Positions 19,540-28,607 are shown, counted from the first letter of the stretch. The stretch: DNA of 44,127 bases from Vampirovibrio sp. (GCA_027448865.1 DAIDMR010000329.1:1-44127); one strand, 5' to 3'. Numbers and translations: made by a program. Notes: generated by a model from the sequence alone, not told the origin.

Positions 19540-19851
19540 ATGCCAGAAGATTTCCGAAAGCCCAAGCTGACCCATTACCCCCGCATGACTTTACATTGCG
19601 AGTGCGGCAATGAGTTCAACATCAACGTCATCCGCCTGAAAAACGGCGAACCGGTGTTGTGCCACATCTGCGGCGAACTCTTCCCGGAGGAACTGGGCAA
19701 AAAATTTGCCAACGCCCTGCAAGAAATGTTTACCGTGAAATACGAGCTGGAAAAAATCAACAGCGGCTTTGATTTGTCCTTCATTTACAAATCCACTTTC
19801 AAACAGCCACCGGCTCCTTACCCCTTTGAACCCACCGATTTCCCCGAATAA
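19540..19851 (+). CDS. Small zinc-ribbon-like hypothetical protein
   Basis: MPEDFRKPKLTHYPRMTLHCECGNEFNINVIRLKNGEPVLCHICGELFPEEL: CxC...CxxC pairs. Confidence 0.7.
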   Translation: MPEDFRKPKLTHYPRMTLHCECGNEFNINVIRLKNGEPVLCHICGELFPEELGKKFANALQEMFTVKYELEKINSGFDLSFIYKSTFKQPPAPYPFEPTDFPE

Positions 19852-19966
19852 TCCTTGTTTTTGCACACCCGGTACCCCGTCCTTTCCCTCATAATGACAA
19901 CAAAAACTGGCAACAAAATGGACTGACCGGTTTTAGTGCCGCTACAAACACAAAGGGCTATACAAG

Positions 19967-20440
19967 ATGAGTAGTATTGCCGGACTGGCGCTCTCCAGAA
20001 GTTCAGGCGCCTGGAATCAGCTTCAGCAAAAACTGGGCGACAATTTATCCGCCGAAAGCCTGCAAGGGGTTACCCGTCAGCTGGAAGGGCAGTTTCCGCA
20101 AATGGTGAACGAGGCCTTTCCCAACCGGGATAACAGCCCGCCGGTTGCCAGTCCCCCAACGCCACAACCGGGCATTGCAACCCTCACGTCCACTCTCGCT
20201 TATCCTGGCTATGCTTATCTTGGCTACTATGGGTATGGCAGGCCACTACCGACAAGCCACAACACGCCTGCCATCATGACAAGCTCGGCTCCAGCTCCCG
20301 CGTTGGCTACAGCAGGCGGAGTGCCTAGCCTTGCCCCGGGGCCGATGATGCCCCAGCCGGTGGGATATGTTGCCCCCAGCGGGTATACAGGTCATGCCCC
20401 AGCCCAAACTGGTCCAGCACCTTACCAATGGTATAGTTAA
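19967..20440 (+). CDS. Hypothetical protein with Pro/Gly/Tyr-rich C-terminal half
   Basis: ORF with ATG at 19967 after the upstream gene; last 116 nt overlap ubiX antisense. Confidence 0.5.
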   Translation: MSSIAGLALSRSSGAWNQLQQKLGDNLSAESLQGVTRQLEGQFPQMVNEAFPNRDNSPPVASPPTPQPGIATLTSTLAYPGYAYLGYYGYGRPLPTSHNTPAIMTSSAPAPALATAGGVPSLAPGPMMPQPVGYVAPSGYTGHAPAQTGPAPYQWYS

Positions 20441-21029
20441 TCTGCCCGTCAATACTGCCAAAGTCCGGCAGGTAGAAGGTCAGCATGGGTGGCAGAATAA
20501 CAGCCCCACACTGGGCCAGCATGCTCAAATTACGCAGATGAATCTGGTTGAAGGGGCTTTCCCGTGGCACCACCACCAGCTTGCGATGCTCTTTCAGGGT
20601 CACATCGGCGGCCCGAGCCACCAGCGTGTCGGTAATCCCGTTGGCGATGCGACCCAAAGTGCCCATGGAGCAAGGAATAACCACCATGCCCTGCGTCATG
20701 TGCGTGCCGCTGGAGGGTGCCGCATCCAGCCGGTTGTTTTCAAACACGTCCAGCAAATCCACCATGGATTCAGGTAGATTGAGATGGTCTAGCACCCGCA
20801 GGGCCTTGTTTTGCCCGCCCATTTTCAGGCCGGTTTCCTCAAAAATGACCTGATAGGACTTTTCGGTAATGACCAGCTGTACCCTCTGACCCAGTTTCAG
20901 CAGCTCTTCAATCAGGCGGAAGCCCAGAATACTGCCAGACGCTCCGGTAATCCCCACCACGATGGGTGGTTTTTTAGTGGGCTTGAGTTCTGGTCTGGAC
21001 GGGGAAGGTTCATTAACCGCGGGTGACAT
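20325..21029 (-). CDS. ubiX: Flavin prenyltransferase UbiX
   Basis: IVVGITGASGSILGFRLIEELLKLG, PSSGTHMTQGMVVIPCSMGTLGRIANGITDTLVARAADVTLKEHRKLVVVPRESPFNQIHLRNL. Confidence 0.94.
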   Translation of the reverse strand: MSPAVNEPSPSRPELKPTKKPPIVVGITGASGSILGFRLIEELLKLGQRVQLVITEKSYQVIFEETGLKMGGQNKALRVLDHLNLPESMVDLLDVFENNRLDAAPSSGTHMTQGMVVIPCSMGTLGRIANGITDTLVARAADVTLKEHRKLVVVPRESPFNQIHLRNLSMLAQCGAVILPPMLTFYLPDFGSIDGQINYTIGKVLDQFGLGHDLYTRWGQHIPPAGASSAPGQG

Positions 21030-21220
21030 GGCGAGGCTCTCCGGTTGGTAAGCGCATGGCTATTGTATCCAAACGAACCCGTTTTTAATATGAGAAAACA
21101 GGCCAGCCAGCGCTTCAACTGTCCATTCTGTAAACCGGAAAGTCACTGACAATTGTGCTTCCTGTTTGGGTTTGTTTCAATCAATTTAATGTGATTTGCT
21201 GCAATCCAAAGGGTTTCATA

Positions 21221-22273
21221 ATGCTGCCTGCTCCACTACCACGGCTGAATCCACAATGGCTAAATCCGCAATGGCCGAATCCACTATTATCCTATCCCTA
21301 TCCGCCAGCCCCGTACCCACCAGCCTCGACCGGCTCACTGCCTACCGCCGCAGGCCCCAGGGGCGTCGTTGCTGTCCCGCAGCATCCGGCCACACCGTCA
21401 CCGGCCTCAGGCTATTTCCGGTTGCCCACACAGCCCACTCCGTCCATATCCACATCCATAATCCCACCCAAGCCGAATCCTTCACAAACGCCTTTAGGGG
21501 ATCAAACGCTAAAAGGGAGACACGGGGTAGGCATTGGGGTCAAAAACGGTTTATTGTTCAGCCTAATCGCCGCTTTGCCCATTTGGGGCGTGGAGTCCTA
21601 CTCCAACAAAGCCTCACTTAAAAAAACGGGAAGATTTAAAGGTAATTTCATTCAGGATTTGGTGGCCACTCAGGAGGCAGTTTTGCGGCCCAACAACATG
21701 AGGTGGACCAAGGCCCTGCTAAAGCCCCTTCCCACCTTTTTAACCAGCGTGACGGGCACCGCCTTAATCGGCATTTCCGCAGGCATGGCTCTGGGCCCCT
21801 GGTTCGTGGGTCACGCTGCCAGCCGGTTTGAAGAAGTCAAAAAAGCAAAAGAAGAAGCCCGGCAAGGGCTTTTTCAACCCAAACCGCCCACCCTGCGGCA
21901 ACGGTTGAAACTGGCCAAGCCACCCATCACCAATCCCCATCAGGCTTATCAAGAGTTACTGGACAAGGAGCTAAACAGCCAACAGGCCTTTAAAGAAGGC
22001 GCCACCGCCGTTTTGATCTTAAAAATGCTCCCCGCCCTGGCCCCTATGGCCATGGTGCTGGCCCTGTGTGGCATTCGAAACCGGCAACTGGGCAAGAAAG
22101 TCCCTTCAGAAATCTGGCAGGCCCTGGATCAGTTTAAGTTGATCGACAACTTAAAACTGTTGATACAACCCGTGTTTCTGGTCAAAACAGCGGCCTTGCC
22201 CATCATGGGCGGTTTTATCGCCCAGCAAACCGTCCCCTGGATCAGGCAACAACTTGGCATTGACCCACCCTAG
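21221..22273 (+). CDS. Hypothetical membrane protein with proline-rich N-terminus
   Basis: ATG 21221 with AAAGGG SD; hydrophobic segments FSLIAALPIWGV, TALIGISAGMALGPWFVG, ALVLILKMLPALAPMAMVLAL-like region, KTAALPIMGGFIA. Confidence 0.65.
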   Translation: MLPAPLPRLNPQWLNPQWPNPLLSYPYPPAPYPPASTGSLPTAAGPRGVVAVPQHPATPSPASGYFRLPTQPTPSISTSIIPPKPNPSQTPLGDQTLKGRHGVGIGVKNGLLFSLIAALPIWGVESYSNKASLKKTGRFKGNFIQDLVATQEAVLRPNNMRWTKALLKPLPTFLTSVTGTALIGISAGMALGPWFVGHAASRFEEVKKAKEEARQGLFQPKPPTLRQRLKLAKPPITNPHQAYQELLDKELNSQQAFKEGATAVLILKMLPALAPMAMVLALCGIRNRQLGKKVPSEIWQALDQFKLIDNLKLLIQPVFLVKTAALPIMGGFIAQQTVPWIRQQLGIDPP

Positions 22274-22284
22274 GAGAGCAGCTA

Positions 22285-22677
22285 TCAGGCCCAGGCCTGT
22301 TTCTGGATCATGATGCAGGCGTCATGCACCACTTCCATGCCGCCATCTTTGGCTTTTTGAACCGCCTCATCGGATTCTGAACCGGGCTGGAACCAGATGC
22401 GTTTAATGCCCGCTGCCAGACAGTCCTCCACCACCTTGAGGGAAGCGGCAGGCGGCACCACCAAATCCACCACATCGGGGATTTCCGGCAAATCCTTCAC
22501 GGAAGCGTAGCAAGGATCGCCTTCCACGGTTTGCAGCTTGGGATGCACGGCAAACACGGTGTAGCCAGCGTCCCGCATATCGCGGTAAATCTTGTTGCCA
22601 TATTTGGCCCGATCTTCGGAAACCCCCACCACGGCCCATTTACGGTACTTGGGAAACTCAGCGATATAGTTGGACAT
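22285..22677 (-). CDS. CoA-binding domain protein (YccU-like)
   Basis: YRKWAVVGVSEDRAKYGNKIYRDMRDAGYTVFAVHPK...VDLVVPPAASLKVVEDCLAAGIKRIWFQPGSE. Confidence 0.88.
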   Translation of the reverse strand: MSNYIAEFPKYRKWAVVGVSEDRAKYGNKIYRDMRDAGYTVFAVHPKLQTVEGDPCYASVKDLPEIPDVVDLVVPPAASLKVVEDCLAAGIKRIWFQPGSESDEAVQKAKDGGMEVVHDACIMIQKQAWA

Positions 22678-22770
22678 AGCAGGCGCTCCTTTTCATCGGC
22701 CAGTCATACGGCTCTCTGGATTGGCATCATTATATCTGGCGGGTGCCCCGCCGAACAGGCATTGGCCGGG

Positions 22771-23238
22771 TCAAAAAACCAGACGCATGCGGTAATGGGG
22801 AATGCCTGCCTCCATAAACTCAAAGCCCTCTTTCACAAAACCCAGACGCTCATAGAAAGGCACGGCCCGGTTCTGGGCGTCCAAAATGGCCTGCTGAAAG
22901 CCCTCTGTCTTGGCATAAGACAGCATCTCACGCATTAGTTTTTCGCCGATGCCTTGCCCCCGACAAGCCTGACTGACAGCCACCCGTCCAATTTTAGCCA
23001 CCGGACGGGCCTGACAAGCCTCCTGATAAGAAAGTATCCGGGCCGTAGCCACGGGCTGCCCGGATTCTGCCTGGAATAACAACCAATGCACGGCCTCCGC
23101 ATCCAATTCATTCCACTCCAACTCCGGCGGAATCCCCTGCTCTTCTATAAATACCGAATTCCTGAGGGCTTGAGCCTTGGCAAAGCTCTCCGGAGAGTCC
23201 TCCGGGCGAAATTGCAGCGTTCGTAAATCTGGACTCAT
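22771..23238 (-). CDS. GNAT family N-acetyltransferase (ElaA-like)
   Basis: LRNSVFIEEQGIPPELEWNELDAEAVHWL, KIGRVAVSQACRGQGIGEKLMREML, AILDAQNRAVPFYERLGFVKEG. Confidence 0.88.
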   Translation of the reverse strand: MSPDLRTLQFRPEDSPESFAKAQALRNSVFIEEQGIPPELEWNELDAEAVHWLLFQAESGQPVATARILSYQEACQARPVAKIGRVAVSQACRGQGIGEKLMREMLSYAKTEGFQQAILDAQNRAVPFYERLGFVKEGFEFMEAGIPHYRMRLVF

Positions 23239-23430
23239 GCTCAAACCACCTTTCATTCAAGGATATCTGACAAGGATCTCTGGGGTGCCGAATTTCCGGC
23301 GATTCTCTGCCATCCGGCGAAACACGCCAACTCAAACGTGGCTTCAACCCAAGGGGCCTGGCGTATTCCCGGGATTTAATATCCCCAGCGTTTAAATTGG
23401 TCTATGATCTTATAATACAAAAGAGGATTC

Positions 23431-23475
23431 ATGGCCCGCCCTTATCCTGGCCCAGGAATCCTCCCTGAACCATAA
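23431..23475 (+). CDS. Candidate proline-rich leader peptide MARPYPGPGILPEP
   Basis: ATG at 23431 with SD-like aagagg 5 nt upstream and TATAAT at 23411-23416; 5 of 14 residues Pro. Confidence 0.3.
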   Translation: MARPYPGPGILPEP

Positions 23476-23556
23476 AACTGGAAGCCTAAAACGGCCCCAC
23501 GCCCATCCCGTCAGGCAGTGGCCCCCTTCCGAAAAGACTTTTGCAGGCGGAGTTCC

Positions 23557-24645
23557 ATGTCCATTCCACAGTACATTTTGAAACGACTGCTGGCAGCCAT
23601 TCCCACCCTGCTGATCATCTCCATGATCGCCTTTTTCATGATGCGCTACGACTTTACCGTTGGGCCCATCAACATTCCCACCCCCGGTGGACAATGGCAT
23701 CTCCTGGACGCCGTGCGCATCAAGAACCCCATTAACCCGCTGGCCGGAATCGAGACCAACCCGCAAATTTCGGAAGCGGCCAAAGCCCAGCAACGGCACA
23801 TGATGGGACTGGATCAGCCCATGTACATCCAGTACTGGCGTTGGCTGACCAATTTTTTCTCATTTCACCCGGAAGCACTGAAAAGCGGAAATCTGGCCGG
23901 ATTTTTCACCCCCAGCCTGGGCAAAACCTTTGCCAATGAAGACGTTCTGGAGCTATTGGTTCAACGGGGCTGGAATACCGTGCAACTCAATCTGGTGGTC
24001 TTCTTCTTCTCCTGGCTGGTGGCCCTGCCCCTGGGCATTTTTGCCGCCCTACACTGGCGCTCTTACACCGATCGGGCCATGACCGTGCTGGCCTCGGTGG
24101 GCATGTCTTTTCCCGGTTTTTTACTGGCCTTGCTGATGGCTGTCTTCGCCGTAAAAACCGGCTGGTTTCCCCTGGGCGGCATTCAAAGCGAGAATTACCC
24201 CAGCATGAACGTTCTGGAAAAATTCTGGGATCGGGCCCTGCACCTGGCCCTGCCTGCCACGGTGCTGATTGTGGGCTCTCTCTCCAGCATTCAGCGGCAA
24301 ATGCGGGGGAACCTGCTGGATGTACTGGCCGCCGAATATGTGCGTACGGCCCGGGCCAAAGGCCTGCCGGAGCATGTGGTCATCTACAAACACGCCGTGC
24401 GTACCGCCCTCAACCCGCTAATCACCATGCTGGGCTATGAGTTCTCATCCCTACTGGGCGGGGCCATCCTCATTGAAACCGTGCTGGGCTTTCCGGGTCT
24501 GGGACAACTGGCCTACAAGGCGGTGCTGGAAACCGATACCAATCTGGTCATGTCCACCATCATCCTGTCCGCTGTCATGCTGGTGCTGGGCAACCTGATG
24601 GCCGATATTCTGTTGAAGTTTGCCGACCCCCGGATTGAACTGTAA
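23557..24645 (+). CDS. ABC transporter permease, OppB/DppB type
   Basis: MSIPQYILKRLLAAIPTLLIISMIAFFMMR; EYVRTARAKGLPEHVVIYKHAVRTALNPLITMLGYEFSSLLGGAILIETVLGFPGLGQL. Confidence 0.93.
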   Translation: MSIPQYILKRLLAAIPTLLIISMIAFFMMRYDFTVGPINIPTPGGQWHLLDAVRIKNPINPLAGIETNPQISEAAKAQQRHMMGLDQPMYIQYWRWLTNFFSFHPEALKSGNLAGFFTPSLGKTFANEDVLELLVQRGWNTVQLNLVVFFFSWLVALPLGIFAALHWRSYTDRAMTVLASVGMSFPGFLLALLMAVFAVKTGWFPLGGIQSENYPSMNVLEKFWDRALHLALPATVLIVGSLSSIQRQMRGNLLDVLAAEYVRTARAKGLPEHVVIYKHAVRTALNPLITMLGYEFSSLLGGAILIETVLGFPGLGQLAYKAVLETDTNLVMSTIILSAVMLVLGNLMADILLKFADPRIEL

Positions 24646-24658
24646 GGAAGGCCCGGCC

Positions 24659-25768
24659 ATGCTGAACAAACAGCCCAACACCCCCGAACTGAATTTAATC
24701 CGCCAGATGTACCAGCGGCTGTACCGGGATCGGGTGGCCTTTGTCTCCCTGCTGGTGCTGGTTGGCCTCTATCTGATGGTGGCGCTGGCCGATTTCTTGG
24801 CCCCTTACAGCGAATCGCATTTTGATCGCAGTCTGGCCAAAGCCCCGCCCACCCCGGTCTATATGCTGGATGAAACCGGCGGGCTGACCTGGCCGTATGT
24901 GTTCCGCTACGAAAAACGCTATAACCCGGCCACCTTTACCCAGGAATTTACCCCAATCCTAAGCGAGAAATACCCCATTCGCCTGTTTCCAACGGCGGAA
25001 CCCTACCGCCTGTTCGGGCTGATTCCCGGTACGATTCGCCTGTTCGGGGTGGACGCCCCTGCCCAGATTTCCCTGCTGGGTAACGACATCAACGGACGAG
25101 ACGTATTTTCCCGCATGCTGTATGGCGGGCAAATTTCGCTGACCATCGGCTTCCTCAGTTTGTTTGTGGTGTTTCCCATCGGCATGATTTACGGCGGGCT
25201 GGCCGGTTACTTTGGCGGCAAGGTGGATGATTTAATGATGCGCATTGCCGAAATTGTGATGTCCATTCCCAGTTTTTTCCTGCTGATTGGTTTGGCGGCC
25301 ATTTTGCCGCCCGGCCTGCCCAGTACCCAGCGTTTTGCCCTGGTGGTGCTGATTTTGGCCTTTATCGGCTGGGCGGGGCTCAGTCGGGTTATACGGGGCA
25401 TGGTGCTGTCTATCAAGAACGAAGAGTTTATCGAATCCAGCCGGGCCATTGGCATGAATCCCTTTACCATTATTGTGCGGCATATCTTGCCCCAAACCAC
25501 CAGTTACCTGATGGTGGCCCTAACCCTCAGCGTGCCCGGCTACATTTTGGCGGAATCAGGCCTCAGCTTTTTGGGGCTGGGCATTCAGCAACCGGACGCC
25601 AGTTGGGGCAACATGCTGAAAGAGGCCCAGGATATCAGCAACATTATTGAACGCCCCTGGATGTTGATGCCCGGTTTCCTGATTTTTCTGGCGGTACTGG
25701 CCTTTAACGTGGTGGGCGACGCCGTGCGGGATATTCTGGACCCCAAGTCCCGCCTGGCTCGCAAGTAA
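24659..25768 (+). CDS. ABC transporter permease, OppC/DppC type
   Basis: LLGNDINGRDVFSRMLYGGQISLTIGF; EEFIESSRAIGMNPFTIIVRHILPQTTSYLMVALTLSVPGYILAESGLSFLGLGIQQPDASWGNML. Confidence 0.94.
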   Translation: MLNKQPNTPELNLIRQMYQRLYRDRVAFVSLLVLVGLYLMVALADFLAPYSESHFDRSLAKAPPTPVYMLDETGGLTWPYVFRYEKRYNPATFTQEFTPILSEKYPIRLFPTAEPYRLFGLIPGTIRLFGVDAPAQISLLGNDINGRDVFSRMLYGGQISLTIGFLSLFVVFPIGMIYGGLAGYFGGKVDDLMMRIAEIVMSIPSFFLLIGLAAILPPGLPSTQRFALVVLILAFIGWAGLSRVIRGMVLSIKNEEFIESSRAIGMNPFTIIVRHILPQTTSYLMVALTLSVPGYILAESGLSFLGLGIQQPDASWGNMLKEAQDISNIIERPWMLMPGFLIFLAVLAFNVVGDAVRDILDPKSRLARK

Positions 25769-25811
25769 CTTACTTGAAAAAAACAGCCCTCAATAAAAAT
25801 AGGCCCAAAAA

Positions 25812-25872
25812 ATGAGAAAGGGGCAGAACAATGTCTGGCCCCTGGGGAAAAATTCCCCTCACTTTCCTATTG
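25812..25872. terminator. Paired hairpins between convergent transcription units
   Basis: ggggcagaacaatgtctggcccc (25820-25842) followed by ggggaaaaattcccc (25844-25858), flanked by gagaaag..cactttc. Confidence 0.5.
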
Positions 25873-26002
25873 TACCTCGGAAGCTCAGCTTGGTGTAATC
25901 CTCCAGCTTCCTGATAAGCCCCTCACCCATGAAATCCACTGGAATTGCCAGCGTTCGTTTTTCAATTTCTAACTGCGCTCTCTGTATCCAATCTCCTTGC
26001 AC
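25859..26002 (-). CDS. Candidate 47-aa small protein, absent from ORF track
   Basis: GTG 26002 to TGA 25859: (M)QGDWIQRAQLEIEKRTLAIPVDFMGEGLIRKLEDYTKLSFRGTIGK; charged, protein-like composition, stop directly abuts the terminator hairpins. Confidence 0.4.
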   Translation of the reverse strand: MQGDWIQRAQLEIEKRTLAIPVDFMGEGLIRKLEDYTKLSFRGTIGK

Positions 26003-26064
26003 ATTCACTGCAAACAATCGGGCACTGCAAACAACTGCGGCACACCGGTGCCAACGCCCGCCCG

Positions 26065-27348
26065 TTAAGGACGATACCGGGCATAGGGGTATGCCCTCTC
26101 CGTCTGGACGTTCGGCGAACCGTTGGCCTGATTCAACGGCGGGGTCAGCGGGGGGGTAACCTGTCCGGTAAATTTGGCGGTGGAGGCATTGTCTGAAGCG
26201 GTTTCATGATTGCGGTAACCAATGCCGGTGCGGTAACCCGAAAAGGCAAAAAACAGGGGGATAAAGGGCTCCATAATTTCCATTCCGGCCAAGGCCAAGG
26301 CCGTGGGCAAATCGTCCACGTGCAAAATGGCGTCCGCAAATTCAATGCGCCGCTTTTCAGGGGCGTTCTGCGGCTGGGGAACTTTGCCCTGCATTTTATC
26401 AAAGAAGGGATTGACCACTTTGGTGCCCAACTGGTTGGCGATTTTTCCGCCTCCCAGAATGCCCAGACTCAGGCCGGCGCCAATAATGCCAAACTTGCCC
26501 ACTTTAGCCCCGGAAGTCCCCAGCTTTTGCAAAGCGCCCTGTACCTGGGGTAATTCCACAGCCACCAGCCCCGCCGAAGCCCCCACCGCGCACAGGGCGA
26601 TATTGGCCACAAACTGGAAAATCCCCTCTTTGCACATGTTCACATTGGCATCGGGATCTTGCACATGGTTGATTTTATTGGCCAACGCGCCACCCAACCC
26701 GCCACTGATGACCGAGGCCAGACCCACGCTGAAGAAGTCGCGCATTTTCCACAGCTCGCCTTCCTTCACCGAAATGTCGCCTTTTTGCTCCACCTTGGTC
26801 AGCTTTTGCCAAATGGCTTTAGAGAGTTGCTTAAAGTCTTTACCCTCCAAAACTTCGTTATCCCCAATGGGCAACAGTTCATCCAGATCCGCTTCAACCT
26901 TGGCTTTATCCAGGGCTTTATTCAGCTTCGGGGTATCCCGCATACCCTGAATCAAATCCTTGAATTCCCGCACGCTCAACTGCTGGCGTTGTTCAAAGGG
27001 CTGGGCCTTCAGGAGTTGCTGAATGACCGGGTATTGATCCTTCAACTTCACCAGCTTTTCGCCCAGCTCTTTCATTTCATACTGGATCAGCTTCCGGCTG
27101 GGAGGCTTCATCAATACAGCGGCGGCAGCCAGGGTACCCGCCGTGGTGGCCCCCAGCACAATGCCATCCCGAATCAGCACTTTTTTTCGATCCTGCGGTA
27201 TGGCCTTCCAGGCATCGTAGCCCATTAAGGCCCCCAAACCCACCACGCCCGCAGCGCCAGCCACCTTGGTGGAGGAGCGAACCACATTGGGCTGATCCAG
27301 ATAATGCCCAAGGGCTCTCAGGTTTACTTTCGCACTGCTCAAATCCAT
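26065..27348 (-). CDS. Hypothetical multi-pass membrane protein
   Basis: ATG 27348 with AGGAG SD 9 nt upstream; several hydrophobic Gly/Ala-rich segments; C-terminal KRRIEFADAILHVDDLPTALALAGMEIMEPFIPLFFAFSGYRTGIGYRN. Confidence 0.7.
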   Translation of the reverse strand: MDLSSAKVNLRALGHYLDQPNVVRSSTKVAGAAGVVGLGALMGYDAWKAIPQDRKKVLIRDGIVLGATTAGTLAAAAVLMKPPSRKLIQYEMKELGEKLVKLKDQYPVIQQLLKAQPFEQRQQLSVREFKDLIQGMRDTPKLNKALDKAKVEADLDELLPIGDNEVLEGKDFKQLSKAIWQKLTKVEQKGDISVKEGELWKMRDFFSVGLASVISGGLGGALANKINHVQDPDANVNMCKEGIFQFVANIALCAVGASAGLVAVELPQVQGALQKLGTSGAKVGKFGIIGAGLSLGILGGGKIANQLGTKVVNPFFDKMQGKVPQPQNAPEKRRIEFADAILHVDDLPTALALAGMEIMEPFIPLFFAFSGYRTGIGYRNHETASDNASTAKFTGQVTPPLTPPLNQANGSPNVQTERAYPYARYRP

Positions 27349-27449
27349 GCCGATGCACTCCTGGAAAGGCCCCGACTGATGTTGAAACAGGGCCGCTGAC
27401 TTGCAATAACTGATCTGACGATTCGGTTGATATAGGAAACCCAATTGGC

Positions 27450-27523
27450 TGAGAATAATTCTCAACAGTCAAATTAAATGATAAAGATTCTCACTTGTAA
27501 AGTACTAATGAGAGTAATTCTCA
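27450..27523. promoter_or_regulatory. Three Fur-family-like 7-1-7 boxes
   Basis: TGAGAATAATTCTCA (27450-27464), TGATAAAGATTCTCA (27479-27493), TGAGAGTAATTCTCA (27509-27523). Confidence 0.6.
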
Positions 27524-27830
27524 AAAAAGTTCTTGCCCCTGCTTCCCTTTTACCTTAAAAAGAAAACATCGAATTCAGGTCGGATTGTTTTTTTGTTTTT
27601 GACAGCGTTCAACAAGTGGGTGCCGATGCCAACGATTACCAAATGGTTCTGGAATGCCATCGCAGTCATTTCATAATGATTTCACAATAATGTTGCAATG
27701 ATTTTTTTGGGGGGATTGGCCCGGAGTGTAATGGATCTCCAGCCAGCGGCCAGGACGGGTTAGTAAGACGCTGGTTACGACCAGAGAGCGAACAATTTGC
27801 ATTTACCAATGGAAGGAGTCGATTCACATT

Positions 27831-28607
27831 ATGATGACGCGCACGCTGATCCCTCAGGCTGTAGCCAGCCCCCATTTCCCCTGGCGGCACTCACAGAATA
27901 ATGACGGCGCCTCCCGTAAAAAAGCCGACAATATCCCGCCACTGGTTCGCCCCCATCATCCCACCCGCCCGGTTCCCCCACAGGAGAAGCGCGTGACCAC
28001 CCAGCGCGTTTTTGAAACTCTGAGTCATGAGAGTGAGCGAGCCAATGGCAACCCCTATGGCCTGAAAAACTACACACTGAAATATGTGCTGTACCACCCG
28101 CCCACCCAAACTTACTTCAAAGTGGATCGCGGCCAATATCCGCAAGTGGTCACCGCCGAACAGGCGAAGCTGATCTTTGAGAACAAGCTGCAGAAAAACC
28201 CGCATGCGGGTCGTTTGAGCTTTGTGGATGGCTTTCATCAAATCAAACTGTCAGCCGCTCCGTTGCAAGACAAGGAAGGCAGAGTGCTGGTGCGACTGAG
28301 GGGTCCCATTCTCTGGCCTTTGCCCTCTGAAAAAAGCAGTGCCGAAGCGGTGTCCCCGGCAGACCCCGAAAGCGCCAACACAGCTCCCGCCAAACAGCAC
28401 GGCAGGGCCTACCGTCCCTGGCAACTGGCCATACGCCGCTTTCAGTCGGAGCAGGAAAGGGCCAAAGCCAACCAGTCGCCAGAAATGGACATTGTGGTGG
28501 AATTTACCAGCTTGCTGCCCGATGGCTACACCGAGGAACTGGAGGTGTTTCCCACCGAGGATTTACCAAAACTCTGGAGCCAACAGCGGTTGGATCTGGA
28601 AGCCTGA
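27831..28607 (+). CDS. Hypothetical protein
   Basis: ATG 27831 preceded by ggaaggag; no recognised family. Confidence 0.6.
   Translation: MMTRTLIPQAVASPHFPWRHSQNNDGASRKKADNIPPLVRPHHPTRPVPPQEKRVTTQRVFETLSHESERANGNPYGLKNYTLKYVLYHPPTQTYFKVDRGQYPQVVTAEQAKLIFENKLQKNPHAGRLSFVDGFHQIKLSAAPLQDKEGRVLVRLRGPILWPLPSEKSSAEAVSPADPESANTAPAKQHGRAYRPWQLAIRRFQSEQERAKANQSPEMDIVVEFTSLLPDGYTEELEVFPTEDLPKLWSQQRLDLEA

Noticed and set aside
25929-26159. Plus-strand 76- and 83-aa ORFs
   Set aside because: Cys/Ser-rich, antisense to the better-supported minus-strand small ORF and gene end.
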